DNA from: Bacteroidales bacterium
GTDB lineage: Bacteria; Bacteroidota; Bacteroidia; Bacteroidales; UBA932
DNA: 43,281 nt
Reading direction: 5' to 3'
Assembly (NCBI GenBank): GCA_012839605.1
Contig: DUNA01000077.1
Span: forward strand, 1-43,281
In this document: in pieces, positions 1 through 8,423 of the stretch
How the letters are laid out: each line of letters opens with the position of its first letter
Numbering within the stretch: position 1 is the stretch's first letter
Notes under the pieces: generated by a model
The model's database searches: none
Told to the model about the DNA's origin: nothing
Seen by the model: only the letters and a program-made list of their open reading frames with translations
Made by a program: the position numbers and the translations under genes

Positions 1-117
1 AAACCGGATTTGTGCCCAGGGAGCCAGCCAAGGCGGTCCATTCACTATGGCGTTGTGTGCGCTCGATGACAGGGTGGTGCACCGCCTTGGCTGGCTCCCT
101 GGGCACAAATCCGGTTT
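1..117. repeat. Terminal inverted repeat (chimeric junction, left end)
   Basis: Positions 1-37 are the exact reverse complement of 81-117, separated by a 43-base loop. Read on the plus strand from base 2, arm plus loop encodes the esterase motif GASQGG followed by PFTMALCALDDRV, which is the expected continuation of the esterase gene that otherwise lies on the minus strand. The genuine gene therefore runs into the loop on the opposite strand, and the sequence flips near base 80. An 8-bp palindrome (GGTGCACC, 76-83) spans the flip. This fits an inversion chimera from whole-genome amplification or assembly rather than a biological hairpin. Confidence 0.9.
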
Positions 118-1439
118 GCATCCGCCTCGGCCCGGCTGCATACAAAGTCAAGGGCGCGTACCAGGTCCATGTAGGCACCGCGGTAGTAATACGTTTCTTT
201 GCTTTCCAGGCCGCTGATAAACCATTGATTGCGGTACCGGTTGCCGGCTTTGTAAATGCCTTGGCCGCGTACGGAAACGACAAAGGTGATGAAATCGGGA
301 TCTTCTTCCGATTTGGGAATCCACGGATTGGAACCGTATCCCATAAAAGTCATAATGACGGGATGTTTACCCCGCTTCTTGGGTACGGCGTAATACCCGC
401 CTATGGTTTCATGGCCAAACGATTGCATCTGTACCAGGTACACGTTGCGCGGACCGCGGGAGTGTTCCGGCAACAGTTTGAGCGTAGGCTTCATAGGAAC
501 GGCGTCCAACAGCGCCCGGGTCTCTGCCCAGAAAGTGTCCATATCTTCCGGGGCATCGGGTATGGAAGTGATTTGTTCCGGTTCGCTCCCAAAGTTGAAC
601 GCTACGGGTTCCAAATCGTAACCGCTTGCCGTTACAAAAAGAGAACATCTGTAAAAGCCGGGACCTTGCAGTTGTATATGGTCTTCCCACGTCATGCCTG
701 CTCCGGGGCGGAGATTGGCCTTGTACGTTTTTTGACTTACCGGTTTGTGGTCGTCGGTAGATACGCTCATGTGTACGCGTACTTTCCGTTTGCCATCTTC
801 CGGATTGCGTATGGTCAGATGCATCCTGTGCAGTTCGTTTTCTAGGAATACGCCGTCTTCTGCCAACACGTGGGCTTGTGTTTCAATGACCGGTGCCGGA
901 GTAACGGGCCACAACGTTACGGAAGGCGTCAGAAGACCGCCTTCTCCGCCGTCGTCATAAACTTTTATGGCGATCGTATTGGGAGCATCTGTGTGGATAT
1001 AGGCAAGCGGTACTACGTAGGAACGTTCCAGACCGTAGGCACTTTTGTAATTGGGCGGAAAATCCCCTGTGCGTCCTATATATCGGCCATTGAAATACAA
1101 CGCATCGGCATCGTCTGCGTTTTCATAACGCACTTCCAGGCCTTTGTAATACGTTACGGAACGAGCAAAATCTTCCGGTAGAGTGATTTCTTTGCGGTAC
1201 CAGGCGTACCCGTCGTAACCGGGGTATCCTTGTTCCTCCCAGCACGTAGTGATGGAGAGGGCATCCCACAGGCTGTCATCCGTTTGGGGATCTGCCCAGG
1301 CAAGGTCGTTTCCTGTGCGAAATTTCCATTGCGTATCCGGTGAGAAAGAAATATGGGCAGTAGGTTTGCAGCAAATGGTCGCAGCAAGAATTCCGGCCAC
1401 GAGCCCTGTTTTGGATATAAAAACTATTGTTTTTTTCAT
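45..1439 (-). CDS. Secreted acetyl xylan esterase-type hydrolase (AXE1 family), 3' truncated
   Basis: Probable surface or periplasmic carbohydrate esterase removing acetyl groups from glycans. The N-terminus is a lipoprotein-like signal (hydrophobic stretch ending in TICC, Cys 23/24). Residues about 35-180 resemble the beta-sandwich of GH2-type enzymes (WxxxxGxxxxWxxPxxDDSxW, WYRKEITLP). From about 290 comes an alpha/beta hydrolase of the AXE1/cephalosporin-C deacetylase family, with VVSVRGQG and the nucleophile motif GASQGG (Ser450). Residues after Gly453 (APPCHRAHTTP) are an artefact of the inverted junction at the window end; the true continuation PFTMALCALDDRV is on the plus strand at 38-76. 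The catalytic Asp and His are missing. It lies 11 bp behind the GT39 gene, so the two are probably co-transcribed. Family firm, substrate inferred. Confidence 0.85.
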   Translation of the reverse strand: MKKTIVFISKTGLVAGILAATICCKPTAHISFSPDTQWKFRTGNDLAWADPQTDDSLWDALSITTCWEEQGYPGYDGYAWYRKEITLPEDFARSVTYYKGLEVRYENADDADALYFNGRYIGRTGDFPPNYKSAYGLERSYVVPLAYIHTDAPNTIAIKVYDDGGEGGLLTPSVTLWPVTPAPVIETQAHVLAEDGVFLENELHRMHLTIRNPEDGKRKVRVHMSVSTDDHKPVSQKTYKANLRPGAGMTWEDHIQLQGPGFYRCSLFVTASGYDLEPVAFNFGSEPEQITSIPDAPEDMDTFWAETRALLDAVPMKPTLKLLPEHSRGPRNVYLVQMQSFGHETIGGYYAVPKKRGKHPVIMTFMGYGSNPWIPKSEEDPDFITFVVSVRGQGIYKAGNRYRNQWFISGLESKETYYYRGAYMDLVRALDFVCSRAEADANRICAQGASQGGAPPCHRAHTTP

Positions 1440-1450
1440 AGGTTGTAGAC

Positions 1451-3031
1451 TTAATGCGTTACTTTGCTTATGATGTATCTGATCACCGGTTTTTTGTTGC
1501 GGTACACAAATACCGTATCTAAGGGAAGGATGCCTTGAACCGTTTGTGAGTAACGGCTAGATGCAATGTAGTACAGCTGTTCTTGGGGTTGGATGCCGCC
1601 TCGGTCTTGCGTTATGGCTTGGTATTTATGGGTTTTATCAAGAGGACCTGTTGTTTTGACTACGGTGCCGTTGGGTTTGGCTACGTAATAATCATAATGG
1701 GCTGCGGGGAACCAGCGAGTAGCCAGTACGGCGGCGCCGGGTGGCATGCCTTCCTCTCCGTTGCTTAAAGCGTACAACGTTTCCTGTTCTTGCTGCAGGC
1801 GGCCAAAAGCTTCTCCCAGTTGTTTCCACCCGTACATATCCAAAGTGACATCGTGTCGTCCCAGTTCGGCGTAGGGGTCATCGGAAGTCGTTTCCGCCTC
1901 GGCTTTAGGTAAAGGAATCATCCCGGTGCGGATTTGCAAGGTGCCCAAAATAAGCACTGCAGCCGTAAAGCCCAAAGACCAACGGAACGGTTTGCGCGTG
2001 TTGCGTTTTGCCAGTACAGCGGCTGTAAAGAGCCAAAGCGGGAAAAAAGCAGGGGCACTCCAATGCGGCAAGGTATCCCGGAAGAGGGAAAAGAAGAGAA
2101 AAGTGGCTACCATAGGTACCGATTGGAACAGAACCATGCGAAAAAGCGCAGGGGATAGGGGTAAAGAAGGAGTATGATCGGTAGAGCCGTTCCTGTTTCC
2201 TGTCTGCTGTGTGCGTTTCAGACGTATGTAATAGCAGATGGAACCCAACAAGAGGATGACTTGTACGGGGTTGTTGTATAAGAAGGAACCGAGTACTTCT
2301 CTACCCAAACTTAGTAGCTGTGGTTTTCTTCCAAAAAAGGCTATTCGGTTTGCGTGAAAAGAAAGCCCGGTAGCTGCATGGGTGGCATTCCACCAAACGA
2401 CGGGGCTTACCAGTACCAACGATACGAACATGCCGGCCCATAACCAAGGGTTCTTGAAAGTTTTCCTGTTGTAGAACAGGAGATACAGCAGGGTGCCCAG
2501 CCAGAGGAAAGCACCTGTGTATTTGCTAAGCATGGCGGCACCTGCAAAGAAGCCGGCCCATAGAAAGTGAGAAGGTTTTTCTTGTGCGTTGTTTGTACAA
2601 CCGCACGCTCTGAGCATAAAATACAGGGAGGCCAGGTAAAAGGTGGCCAAGGGAGTGTCGGGGAGGATGAACGTTCCACAAAGAACGGTAGCGTATAGAG
2701 AACCGGTGTACAACAGGGCGGCGTACCATCCTGTTTTTTTGTTCCCGGTCAGTAGGCCTAGACGCCAAATAAGCCATGTATTGAGCGTACCCAAAACCAA
2801 TGCCGGTAGTCGGAGCATAAAGGGGGTGTCTAACGCCAGGTTGCCGGTAAACAAGTTGATGATCCAACCTACCATAGGAGGGTGGTCAAAGTGACTCCAA
2901 TCGGGATACAAGGCATACGTCCAGTAATAGACTTCGTCGTTGCCCAGGTCTGTAAGAGCCGCTACCAAGGCTCGCAAGAGCAGGGAAATACCCATAAGTA
3001 GGAATACGTACTTCTTGTAAGGTCTTTTCAT
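1451..3031 (-). CDS. GT39-family (ArnT/PMT-like) membrane glycosyltransferase
   Basis: Polytopic membrane protein of about 526 residues transferring a sugar from a polyprenyl-phosphate donor onto lipid or protein outside the cytoplasmic membrane (family knowledge). Seen: an N-terminal helix followed by the acidic first loop motif GNDEVYYWTYAL, then FDHPPMVGW, typical of GT39/PMT_2, about ten hydrophobic segments, and a C-terminal soluble domain. The open frame extends 36 codons further upstream, but that part overlaps rfbD and its promoter. I therefore start at the ATG at 3031 (MKRPYKKY), six bases after a TATCTTTG promoter box. The acceptor is unknown. Neighbours that make dTDP-rhamnose and hexose phosphates suggest surface glycan assembly. 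Confidence 0.85.
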   Translation of the reverse strand: MKRPYKKYVFLLMGISLLLRALVAALTDLGNDEVYYWTYALYPDWSHFDHPPMVGWIINLFTGNLALDTPFMLRLPALVLGTLNTWLIWRLGLLTGNKKTGWYAALLYTGSLYATVLCGTFILPDTPLATFYLASLYFMLRACGCTNNAQEKPSHFLWAGFFAGAAMLSKYTGAFLWLGTLLYLLFYNRKTFKNPWLWAGMFVSLVLVSPVVWWNATHAATGLSFHANRIAFFGRKPQLLSLGREVLGSFLYNNPVQVILLLGSICYYIRLKRTQQTGNRNGSTDHTPSLPLSPALFRMVLFQSVPMVATFLFFSLFRDTLPHWSAPAFFPLWLFTAAVLAKRNTRKPFRWSLGFTAAVLILGTLQIRTGMIPLPKAEAETTSDDPYAELGRHDVTLDMYGWKQLGEAFGRLQQEQETLYALSNGEEGMPPGAAVLATRWFPAAHYDYYVAKPNGTVVKTTGPLDKTHKYQAITQDRGGIQPQEQLYYIASSRYSQTVQGILPLDTVFVYRNKKPVIRYIISKVTH

Positions 3032-3036
3032 CTGTA

Positions 3037-3044
3037 CAAAGATA
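3037..3044 (-). promoter_or_regulatory. Bacteroidetes -7 box (TATCTTTG) for GT39 gene
   Basis: Minus-strand match to TAnnTTTG. Its G lies six bases from the GT39 ATG, so transcription would start at or next to the start codon. It is divergent from the rfbD box nine bases away. Confidence 0.6.
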
Positions 3045-3052
3045 CTTTTTAA

Positions 3053-3060
3053 TACCTTTG
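3053..3060 (+). promoter_or_regulatory. -7 box (TACCTTTG) for rfbD
   Basis: Plus-strand match to TAnnTTTG whose G is six bases before the rfbD ATG, implying a leaderless rfbD transcript. Confidence 0.6.
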
Positions 3061-3065
3061 TATGT

Positions 3066-3929
3066 ATGAAAGTATTGGTAACAGGTGCCGGGGGAGGTTT
3101 GGGCACTGTGGTGCAACAAGTAGCTGCCGGGATGGACAAGGTGCATTTGGTAGCGTATTCCCGTGCAGAATTGGATGTGACGGATGAAAAGGCGGTAGCC
3201 CGGGCAATAGCGGCACAGATGCCGGATTACGTAATCAATACAGCGGCGTTTACACATGTGGATCAAGCTGAAATTCAGCAAGAAGAAGCCTTTTTACTAA
3301 ATGCTCGCTGTCTGGAGCCCATGGCAGCGGCTTGCCAAAAGGCAGGAGCTGTTTTGGTGCATATTTCAACAGATTATGTCTTTGACGGAACTAAAGATAC
3401 GCCGTATACAGAAGAAGACCCCACAAATCCCATCAACGTATACGGAGCTTCTAAAAGGGAAGGAGAACTGGCTGTACTTTCTTATGAAAAAGGGATTGTC
3501 ATACGAACCAGCTGGATTTATTCTTTGCATTCCAAGAATTTCTTGGCGGCTATACCGCGGTTGCTCAGGAGCAATAAAGAGCCGTTGCGTATAGAACATT
3601 CGCAAAAGAATTCCCCTACGTACGCTCCGCACTTGGCAGAGGCGTTGTTTGTCCTTATGCACAGAGGAATTACCAACGGGTTGTATCATTATACGAATAC
3701 GGGCGGAGGCTGTACGCGGTATACGTTTGCTTGTGCCGTAAGGGACAAAATAAGAGCAAAAGAGCCCGGGGTGGTCTTAGCCGGGATAAAGCCTTTTGAG
3801 TCCGGCACTCCGGACCGGCCTGGCCTGGCACAGAGACCGTTATACTCTGTCATGTCTGCTCAAAAAATAGCTGATTTATTGGAACTTGACATACCTCATT
3901 GGCAGTCGGGGATAGATTTTTTAATATAA
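3066..3929 (+). CDS. rfbD: dTDP-4-dehydrorhamnose reductase
   Basis: Catalyses NADPH-dependent reduction of dTDP-4-dehydro-L-rhamnose to dTDP-L-rhamnose, the last step of the activated rhamnose pathway, in the cytoplasm. The 287 residues match the family length. Seen: the N-terminal Rossmann motif VTGAGGGLG (res 5-13), VINTAAFTHVDQAE, the STDYVFDG segment, the catalytic YGASKREGE (YxxxK) and VIRTSWIYS. The start is the ATG at 3066 just after a promoter box. It is followed after 8 bp by the phosphohexomutase, so both probably form a sugar-nucleotide operon. rfbA, rfbB and rfbC are not in the window. Confidence 0.93.
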   Translation: MKVLVTGAGGGLGTVVQQVAAGMDKVHLVAYSRAELDVTDEKAVARAIAAQMPDYVINTAAFTHVDQAEIQQEEAFLLNARCLEPMAAACQKAGAVLVHISTDYVFDGTKDTPYTEEDPTNPINVYGASKREGELAVLSYEKGIVIRTSWIYSLHSKNFLAAIPRLLRSNKEPLRIEHSQKNSPTYAPHLAEALFVLMHRGITNGLYHYTNTGGGCTRYTFACAVRDKIRAKEPGVVLAGIKPFESGTPDRPGLAQRPLYSVMSAQKIADLLELDIPHWQSGIDFLI

Positions 3930-3937
3930 AACAAACT

Positions 3938-5668
3938 ATGGAAAGAATATACGTGGAAAGGGCTACAGACTGGTTGGGACCCTCTTACGACGAAACAACG
4001 CAAGCCGAGGTGCGCAGGCTGATGGAAGAAGATCCGGTGATGCTGGAAGATGCTTTTTACAAAAATCTGGAATTTGGCACGGGAGGATTGAGGGGCGTTA
4101 TGGGAGTGGGAACAAACAGGATGAACCGGTATACCATAGGCATGGTAACGCAGGGATTGGCTGAATATGTAAAAAAGACGTATGAAGGGCCGCACAAGGC
4201 AGCGATTGCTTACGACTGCAGGAACAATTCTCCGGAATTTGCGCGTATAGTGGCCGATGTGTTGGTAGCCAATGATTTTACTGTGTATTTGTACGATGCG
4301 TTGCGGCCTACGCCACAGCTGAGTTTTACCGTCAGGCATTTTGCATGCCACGTGGGCGTTGTGATTACAGCCAGTCATAATCCTAAGGAATACAACGGCT
4401 ATAAAGTCTACGGGAACGATGGAGCTCAAGTAGTTCCTCCACACGATAGGATGATTATTGAAGAGGTCAGAAAAATCTTAACACCGGAACAAGTGCAATT
4501 TACGGGAGGGAACGGCGAGATTGTTTTTTTGGGAGAAGAAATGGACCGTATGTACTTGGATGCCATCTTGGGATTGATCAATCTGAGCCCAAAAGCTATT
4601 GAGAAGCATGCAGATATGAAGATTGTGTATACGCCGCTTCATGGAACAGGCGTACGGTTGATTCCTGCGGCATTGCAGCAAATGGGCTTTACAAACGTGA
4701 TACATGTGCCGGAACAAGATGTGACAGACGGGAATTTTCCAACGGTAGATTCTCCCAATCCGGAAGAGCCGGCTGCCTTGAAAATGGCCTTGGACAAAGC
4801 AGCAGAAACGGAGGCTTCACTAGTAATGGCTACGGATCCTGACAGCGACAGAATGGGAGTGGCCGTGCGTGATAAAAAAGGGAATATGGTCCTTTTGAAC
4901 GGGAATCAAATTGCCGTCTTGTTGACGTATTATATGTTGGAGAAATGGAGAGAAAAGAAAAAAATCAAAGGTAGGGAGTACATTGTCAAGACTATAGTAA
5001 CAACGGATTTGATACAGGTCATGGCCCGTCAATACGGAGTAACTTGTTACAATGTACTTACGGGATTTAAATACATAGCGGAAGTCATCAAAGAACATGA
5101 AGGAGTGAAAACATTTATATGCGGAGGAGAGGAAAGTTATGGCTTCAATGTGGGAGAACACGTGCGTGATAAAGATGCGGTCGTCTCCTGCGCCCTTATG
5201 GCAGAAACGACATGTTGGGCTGCCGATCAGGGGAAAGATCTTTTGGATGTCCTACGTGAAATCACCGTTCGTTTTGGTTTCTTTAAAGAGAAGACAGTAT
5301 CTGTGACATTAAAAGGAATTGATGGCATGAAGCAGATAGCGGCTACTATGAACCAACTGCGCGAACAACCTCCTACTCAATTGATGGGATCGCCTGTTGT
5401 GTTGGTACACGACTACCTGAAAGGAGAAACCATTGATACAGTGAGCGATTTGCGATATACCATCCAATTGCCAAAATCGAACGTGATACAATTTATCACG
5501 GCCTCCAATGCGGTGGCCAGTGTGAGACCCTCCGGCACGGAGCCAAAAATCAAATACTACTTTGGAGTACGTCAACAATTGGAAATGAACGACGATTGGG
5601 AAGAGGCCGATGCCAAACTGGAAGAACAGCTGAGCGCATTGGAAAAAGAAGTAGTGGGTTCTACTTAA
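3938..5668 (+). CDS. Phosphoglucomutase/phosphomannomutase (alpha-D-phosphohexomutase)
   Basis: Interconverts hexose 1- and 6-phosphates and feeds sugar-nucleotide synthesis. The 576-residue length and order match the PgcA/PGM2-like branch. Seen: FGTGGLRG near res 48, the catalytic phosphoserine motif TASHNPKEYNGYK (Ser146), the metal-binding loop DPDSDR (300-305), the sugar-binding GGEESYGF and the phosphate-binding SGTEPKIKYY near the C-terminus. The open frame reaches back into rfbD, but the family start MERIYVERA fits the ATG at 3938, 8 bp after rfbD. Its stop overlaps the convergent lipocalin-like gene by 4 bp. Glucose versus mannose preference cannot be read from the sequence. Confidence 0.92.
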   Translation: MERIYVERATDWLGPSYDETTQAEVRRLMEEDPVMLEDAFYKNLEFGTGGLRGVMGVGTNRMNRYTIGMVTQGLAEYVKKTYEGPHKAAIAYDCRNNSPEFARIVADVLVANDFTVYLYDALRPTPQLSFTVRHFACHVGVVITASHNPKEYNGYKVYGNDGAQVVPPHDRMIIEEVRKILTPEQVQFTGGNGEIVFLGEEMDRMYLDAILGLINLSPKAIEKHADMKIVYTPLHGTGVRLIPAALQQMGFTNVIHVPEQDVTDGNFPTVDSPNPEEPAALKMALDKAAETEASLVMATDPDSDRMGVAVRDKKGNMVLLNGNQIAVLLTYYMLEKWREKKKIKGREYIVKTIVTTDLIQVMARQYGVTCYNVLTGFKYIAEVIKEHEGVKTFICGGEESYGFNVGEHVRDKDAVVSCALMAETTCWAADQGKDLLDVLREITVRFGFFKEKTVSVTLKGIDGMKQIAATMNQLREQPPTQLMGSPVVLVHDYLKGETIDTVSDLRYTIQLPKSNVIQFITASNAVASVRPSGTEPKIKYYFGVRQQLEMNDDWEEADAKLEEQLSALEKEVVGST

Positions 5669-6207
5669 AAGATATCTTCTGTCCAGTATATTTTTGATTT
5701 GTCAAATCCCAGTTCTGTTATTTTTTCATCAATAGCAATGAAGTCTTCATTTTTGATATCAATATTTTTTGCTAAAATCCAAAGTCGTGAAGCCGAATCG
5801 TTGCTGATCAAACAAACAGAATAATCGTCTGCCAGGTATAAAATGTAATAATCTTTATAGAAATTTAAATAGAAAGAGACTCGTAGGACCCCCGGAAAGT
5901 CCTCATTCCATCTCAACACACCTTTTCTGATTTGTACAGGACCGTAGATGGTATATTTTGTTTTTTCTACCGTAAACTGAATACTGCCTTTGGAATCGCT
6001 GGAACTCTTGTAAAGCACTTGCGCTACTTGTTCTTTCTTTGGTCTTCCCAACTGAGCCACTTCGTACATCGTTCCTAGAAATTGCGTGATATCCATATCT
6101 TCAATGGTGTCTTTGTAAGATATGTACGGTTTGTCCTGAAGACAGCTTAAAAAGAGGAAAGCGGTCAAGGCACAAAGGGTGATTTTTAGGAAATGAAATG
6201 GTTTCAT
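5665..6207 (-). CDS. Lipocalin-like lipoprotein
   Basis: A 180-residue lipoprotein: signal peptide with lipobox LFLSC (Cys22), then a predicted small beta-barrel. The segment ITQFLGTMYEVAQLGRP resembles the lipocalin GxWYEIAR signature, and DDYSVCLISNDSASRLWILAKN resembles the Blc segment YALVxGPxxxYLWILSR. I infer a Blc/VlpA-like lipocalin; the assignment is moderate because the tryptophan of the signature is replaced. The start is the ATG at 6207, one base after the AraC stop, so it is very likely translated from the AraC transcript and may be a regulatory target or partner. Role unknown; outer-membrane lipid handling is the usual guess for the family. Confidence 0.7.
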   Translation of the reverse strand: MKPFHFLKITLCALTAFLFLSCLQDKPYISYKDTIEDMDITQFLGTMYEVAQLGRPKKEQVAQVLYKSSSDSKGSIQFTVEKTKYTIYGPVQIRKGVLRWNEDFPGVLRVSFYLNFYKDYYILYLADDYSVCLISNDSASRLWILAKNIDIKNEDFIAIDEKITELGFDKSKIYWTEDIF

Positions 6208-6208
6208 G

Positions 6209-7039
6209 TTACCTGTTGGCTTTTTTAAAGGCACTTATACTAATTCCCGAATTTCGTTTAAAAAAACGACTAAAAGAAGCAACATCGTCAAACCCTAAGA
6301 TTTCTGCAATTTCCGTGGCTTTTTTGTTGCTGTATAACAGCAAACGTTTGGCTTCAGCAGCAATACGTTCGTGAATGACTTGCAGTGGAGCAGGCAAATT
6401 GTAAATGGCAAACAAATTGGTCAACGTTTTAGGGGACCTGTTGAGCATATGTGCGTAGTCACTTACTTTTTTCTTTTCTTTAAAAAATCTGTCTACTAAG
6501 ATATAAAATTGACGAACCAAATCAAAGCCTTGTTCGTTCATGGGATCAATGGATAAGGTGTCTCTTGCTATGCGGGTGCAGGTGACAATAAAACGCTTCA
6601 AGTGCAGGCGCAGCATTTCTTCTTTAAGAGCATCTTCCGTGTCGTATTCCAGCATCATATCTGAAAAGATGCGTTCAAGAGTGATGGATTGTATTTTGTC
6701 AATATTCAAGAGCATCAAATTGGAGTATCCCGTGAAAAGAAATCCGTTGCAGGACACTTCGTCATCTGACTTATAAATACAATAGAAATTGCTGTTAAAT
6801 AGGATGGAAACGTACTGTCCGTTTACTTCTTCAAATTGGATGTTGTGAATGCTCGATAGAGGAAGTATTTGATTCTCTTCCAACGGAAGCAGTACGTGGT
6901 CTACTTTCAGGTTGACGGTCCCTTTGCGAACCCAAATGAATTTGTACAGTTCGTTGTTACGGAAAAGAGCCCGATTGTTATGAAGTTCATCCGTAACAAT
7001 CAGGCTCCCTCTCAAAGGTGTTATGCACGCATACTCCAT
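6209..7039 (-). CDS. AraC-family transcriptional regulator
   Basis: A 276-residue activator-type protein. Residues 1-150 form a cupin-like sensor domain (beta-rich, LPLEENQILPLSS...), and the C-terminal about 100 residues carry two helix-turn-helix motifs, ending with ATEIAEILGFDDVASFSRFFKRNSG, the AraC signature. The start is taken as the ATG at 7039 (MEYACITP), seven bases after the TATATTTG box, rather than the in-frame TTG three codons upstream. It is followed immediately by the lipocalin-like gene. The effector is unknown. Confidence 0.88.
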   Translation of the reverse strand: MEYACITPLRGSLIVTDELHNNRALFRNNELYKFIWVRKGTVNLKVDHVLLPLEENQILPLSSIHNIQFEEVNGQYVSILFNSNFYCIYKSDDEVSCNGFLFTGYSNLMLLNIDKIQSITLERIFSDMMLEYDTEDALKEEMLRLHLKRFIVTCTRIARDTLSIDPMNEQGFDLVRQFYILVDRFFKEKKKVSDYAHMLNRSPKTLTNLFAIYNLPAPLQVIHERIAAEAKRLLLYSNKKATEIAEILGFDDVASFSRFFKRNSGISISAFKKANR

Positions 7040-7045
7040 ATGCGG

Positions 7046-7053
7046 CAAATATA
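7046..7053 (-). promoter_or_regulatory. -7 box (TATATTTG) for araC-type gene
   Basis: TAnnTTTG match on the minus strand, with its G seven bases before the ATG at 7039. Predicts a leaderless transcript. Confidence 0.55.
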
Positions 7054-7060
7054 CAAAATG

Positions 7061-7522
7061 CTATTCTTCTTCTTTCAACAATGTGCTTTTAACAATAGAT
7101 TCCATTTGGCTTTTCTGAAGAGCACCTTGAGAAATACTCGGCTTGTCGTCCATGGGAATCCATAAAATGGTAGGGACGCTACGTACTCCAAAAATAGCAG
7201 CCAGCTCTCCTTGCTTGTCCACATCTACCTTATATACATAAATTTTGTCTTTGTATTCTTTGGCTATTTCATCCAATACAGGTGCCAGCATTTTACAAGG
7301 TGCACACCAGGTTGCATGAAAATCTACGATGGCAGGTTTATCCCCTGCATATTTCCATTCGTTGGGATTTTTTTCGTAATCGTATATACGTTTGATAAAT
7401 TCTTCTTTTGTCAATTCCATAACTATAATTTTATTTTCTTTTGATTTTTCTGATGACTCATTGCATCCTGCTGTTAGAAATAGAGCGGGGAGCATGGCTA
7501 AAAAAGTAAGTACTGTTTTCAT
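7061..7522 (-). CDS. Thioredoxin-fold lipoprotein
   Basis: Membrane-anchored thioredoxin of 153 residues: signal peptide with lipobox LTAGC (Cys20), a charged linker, then a thioredoxin domain with FHATWCAPCKMLAPVL (active-site Cys73 and Cys76) and the cis-Pro loop VRSVPTILWI. It likely reduces or exchanges disulfides outside the cytoplasmic membrane, possibly in redox defence together with the nearby Crp/Fnr-Hcp cluster (inference). The upstream 43 bp hold a weak promoter box. It is an independent unit from the MBL gene upstream. Confidence 0.92.
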   Translation of the reverse strand: MKTVLTFLAMLPALFLTAGCNESSEKSKENKIIVMELTKEEFIKRIYDYEKNPNEWKYAGDKPAIVDFHATWCAPCKMLAPVLDEIAKEYKDKIYVYKVDVDKQGELAAIFGVRSVPTILWIPMDDKPSISQGALQKSQMESIVKSTLLKEEE

Positions 7523-7526
7523 GGTG

Positions 7527-7534
7527 CAAAGATC
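7527..7534 (-). promoter_or_regulatory. Weak -7 box (GATCTTTG) for thioredoxin gene
   Basis: Differs from TAnnTTTG at the first base. Its G is five bases from the ATG at 7522, the same tight spacing seen at other promoters here. Confidence 0.35.
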
Positions 7535-7565
7535 TGCTCTATTTTTTGGACAGACAATGGCTAAT

Positions 7566-8423
7566 TTACATAATTTGTTGGCAAAACTGCCCGAATTTGT
7601 ATCCGGAATAGAATAACGTCACTTGATAGGGCATCTGTTCTTCTAAAATACCAAACGAAGCATCACCGGTACAATGGCCTGTATATATGTGCAGTTTAGG
7701 GTATCCTTTTTTCAAAAAATCCGATAGCGTTGCCAATTGTTCTTCTGATTCCAGATCATCTTTCAGGTGCAAACCACCAATAAAAAAAGAAGGCGGTTTT
7801 CCGGCAAAGACACGGGCTGCTTCCAATGTGTTTAAAATTCCCTTATGGGTGCAGCTGGATAGGATTACTTCTCCACATGGCGTGTGTACAAGCAAAGCCA
7901 GTTCGTGGTCAAAGGGATCCGGTATGTGCTTGCCGTCGTATTGCAGTCCCAATGTAGTATTTCCCATAGGCAAAGGATAGATTGAGGGAATATCTCCCAA
8001 CAGGGCTACGTTTTTTGTTAAGAATACATTTTGTTTTGGATGATAAACAAATCTGTTTTCATAGGTGCGCAACCATTCCCTGTCTATGCCAATATCTTTG
8101 GGCGTTCCTTCTTTTATGGAGTAACAAGAGCTTTTCTTAATCCATTCGGACAAGTATACAGAGGCCGTTTTGTTGTGTTTGAAAAAGTGCTCCAAGCCTC
8201 CCGTATGGTCGTTGTGGTTATGAGACAGTATCAAACAATCTACTTGCGCTATGTCCAATCCCAAGAGCGTTGCATTTTCTAAAAATGCGCCCGATGCACC
8301 TGTGTCTACCAACCATTTTTTGTTGTCTGCTTCAAAGAAGATGGCCAATCCATGTTCTGTCAAAAAACGGGAAGGTGAAACGGGAGCAGGTCTGTTGTCA
8401 ACAAGTATGTATGCATTTTTCAT
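7566..8423 (-). CDS. MBL-fold metallo-hydrolase (MptA/MJ0301-like)
   Basis: A 285-residue metallo-beta-lactamase-fold protein. Seen: WLVDTGASGAFLENA, the metal motif SHNHNDHTGG (His68, His70, Asp72, His73), the HELALLV segment, ILSSCTHKGILN and a C-terminal TGHCTG motif. This matches the branch annotated as 7,8-dihydropterin-6-yl-methyl-4-(beta-D-ribofuranosyl)aminobenzene 5'-phosphate synthase-like, but no pterin pathway is visible nearby, so I would not use that name. Its ATG overlaps the Crp/Fnr stop (ATGA), so the two are translationally coupled. Confidence 0.85.
   Translation of the reverse strand: MKNAYILVDNRPAPVSPSRFLTEHGLAIFFEADNKKWLVDTGASGAFLENATLLGLDIAQVDCLILSHNHNDHTGGLEHFFKHNKTASVYLSEWIKKSSCYSIKEGTPKDIGIDREWLRTYENRFVYHPKQNVFLTKNVALLGDIPSIYPLPMGNTTLGLQYDGKHIPDPFDHELALLVHTPCGEVILSSCTHKGILNTLEAARVFAGKPPSFFIGGLHLKDDLESEEQLATLSDFLKKGYPKLHIYTGHCTGDASFGILEEQMPYQVTLFYSGYKFGQFCQQIM

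Noticed and set aside
12-845. 277-codon open frame on the plus strand opposite the esterase
   Set aside because: Shadow frame with no recognisable domain; the minus strand carries a clear esterase with catalytic motif.
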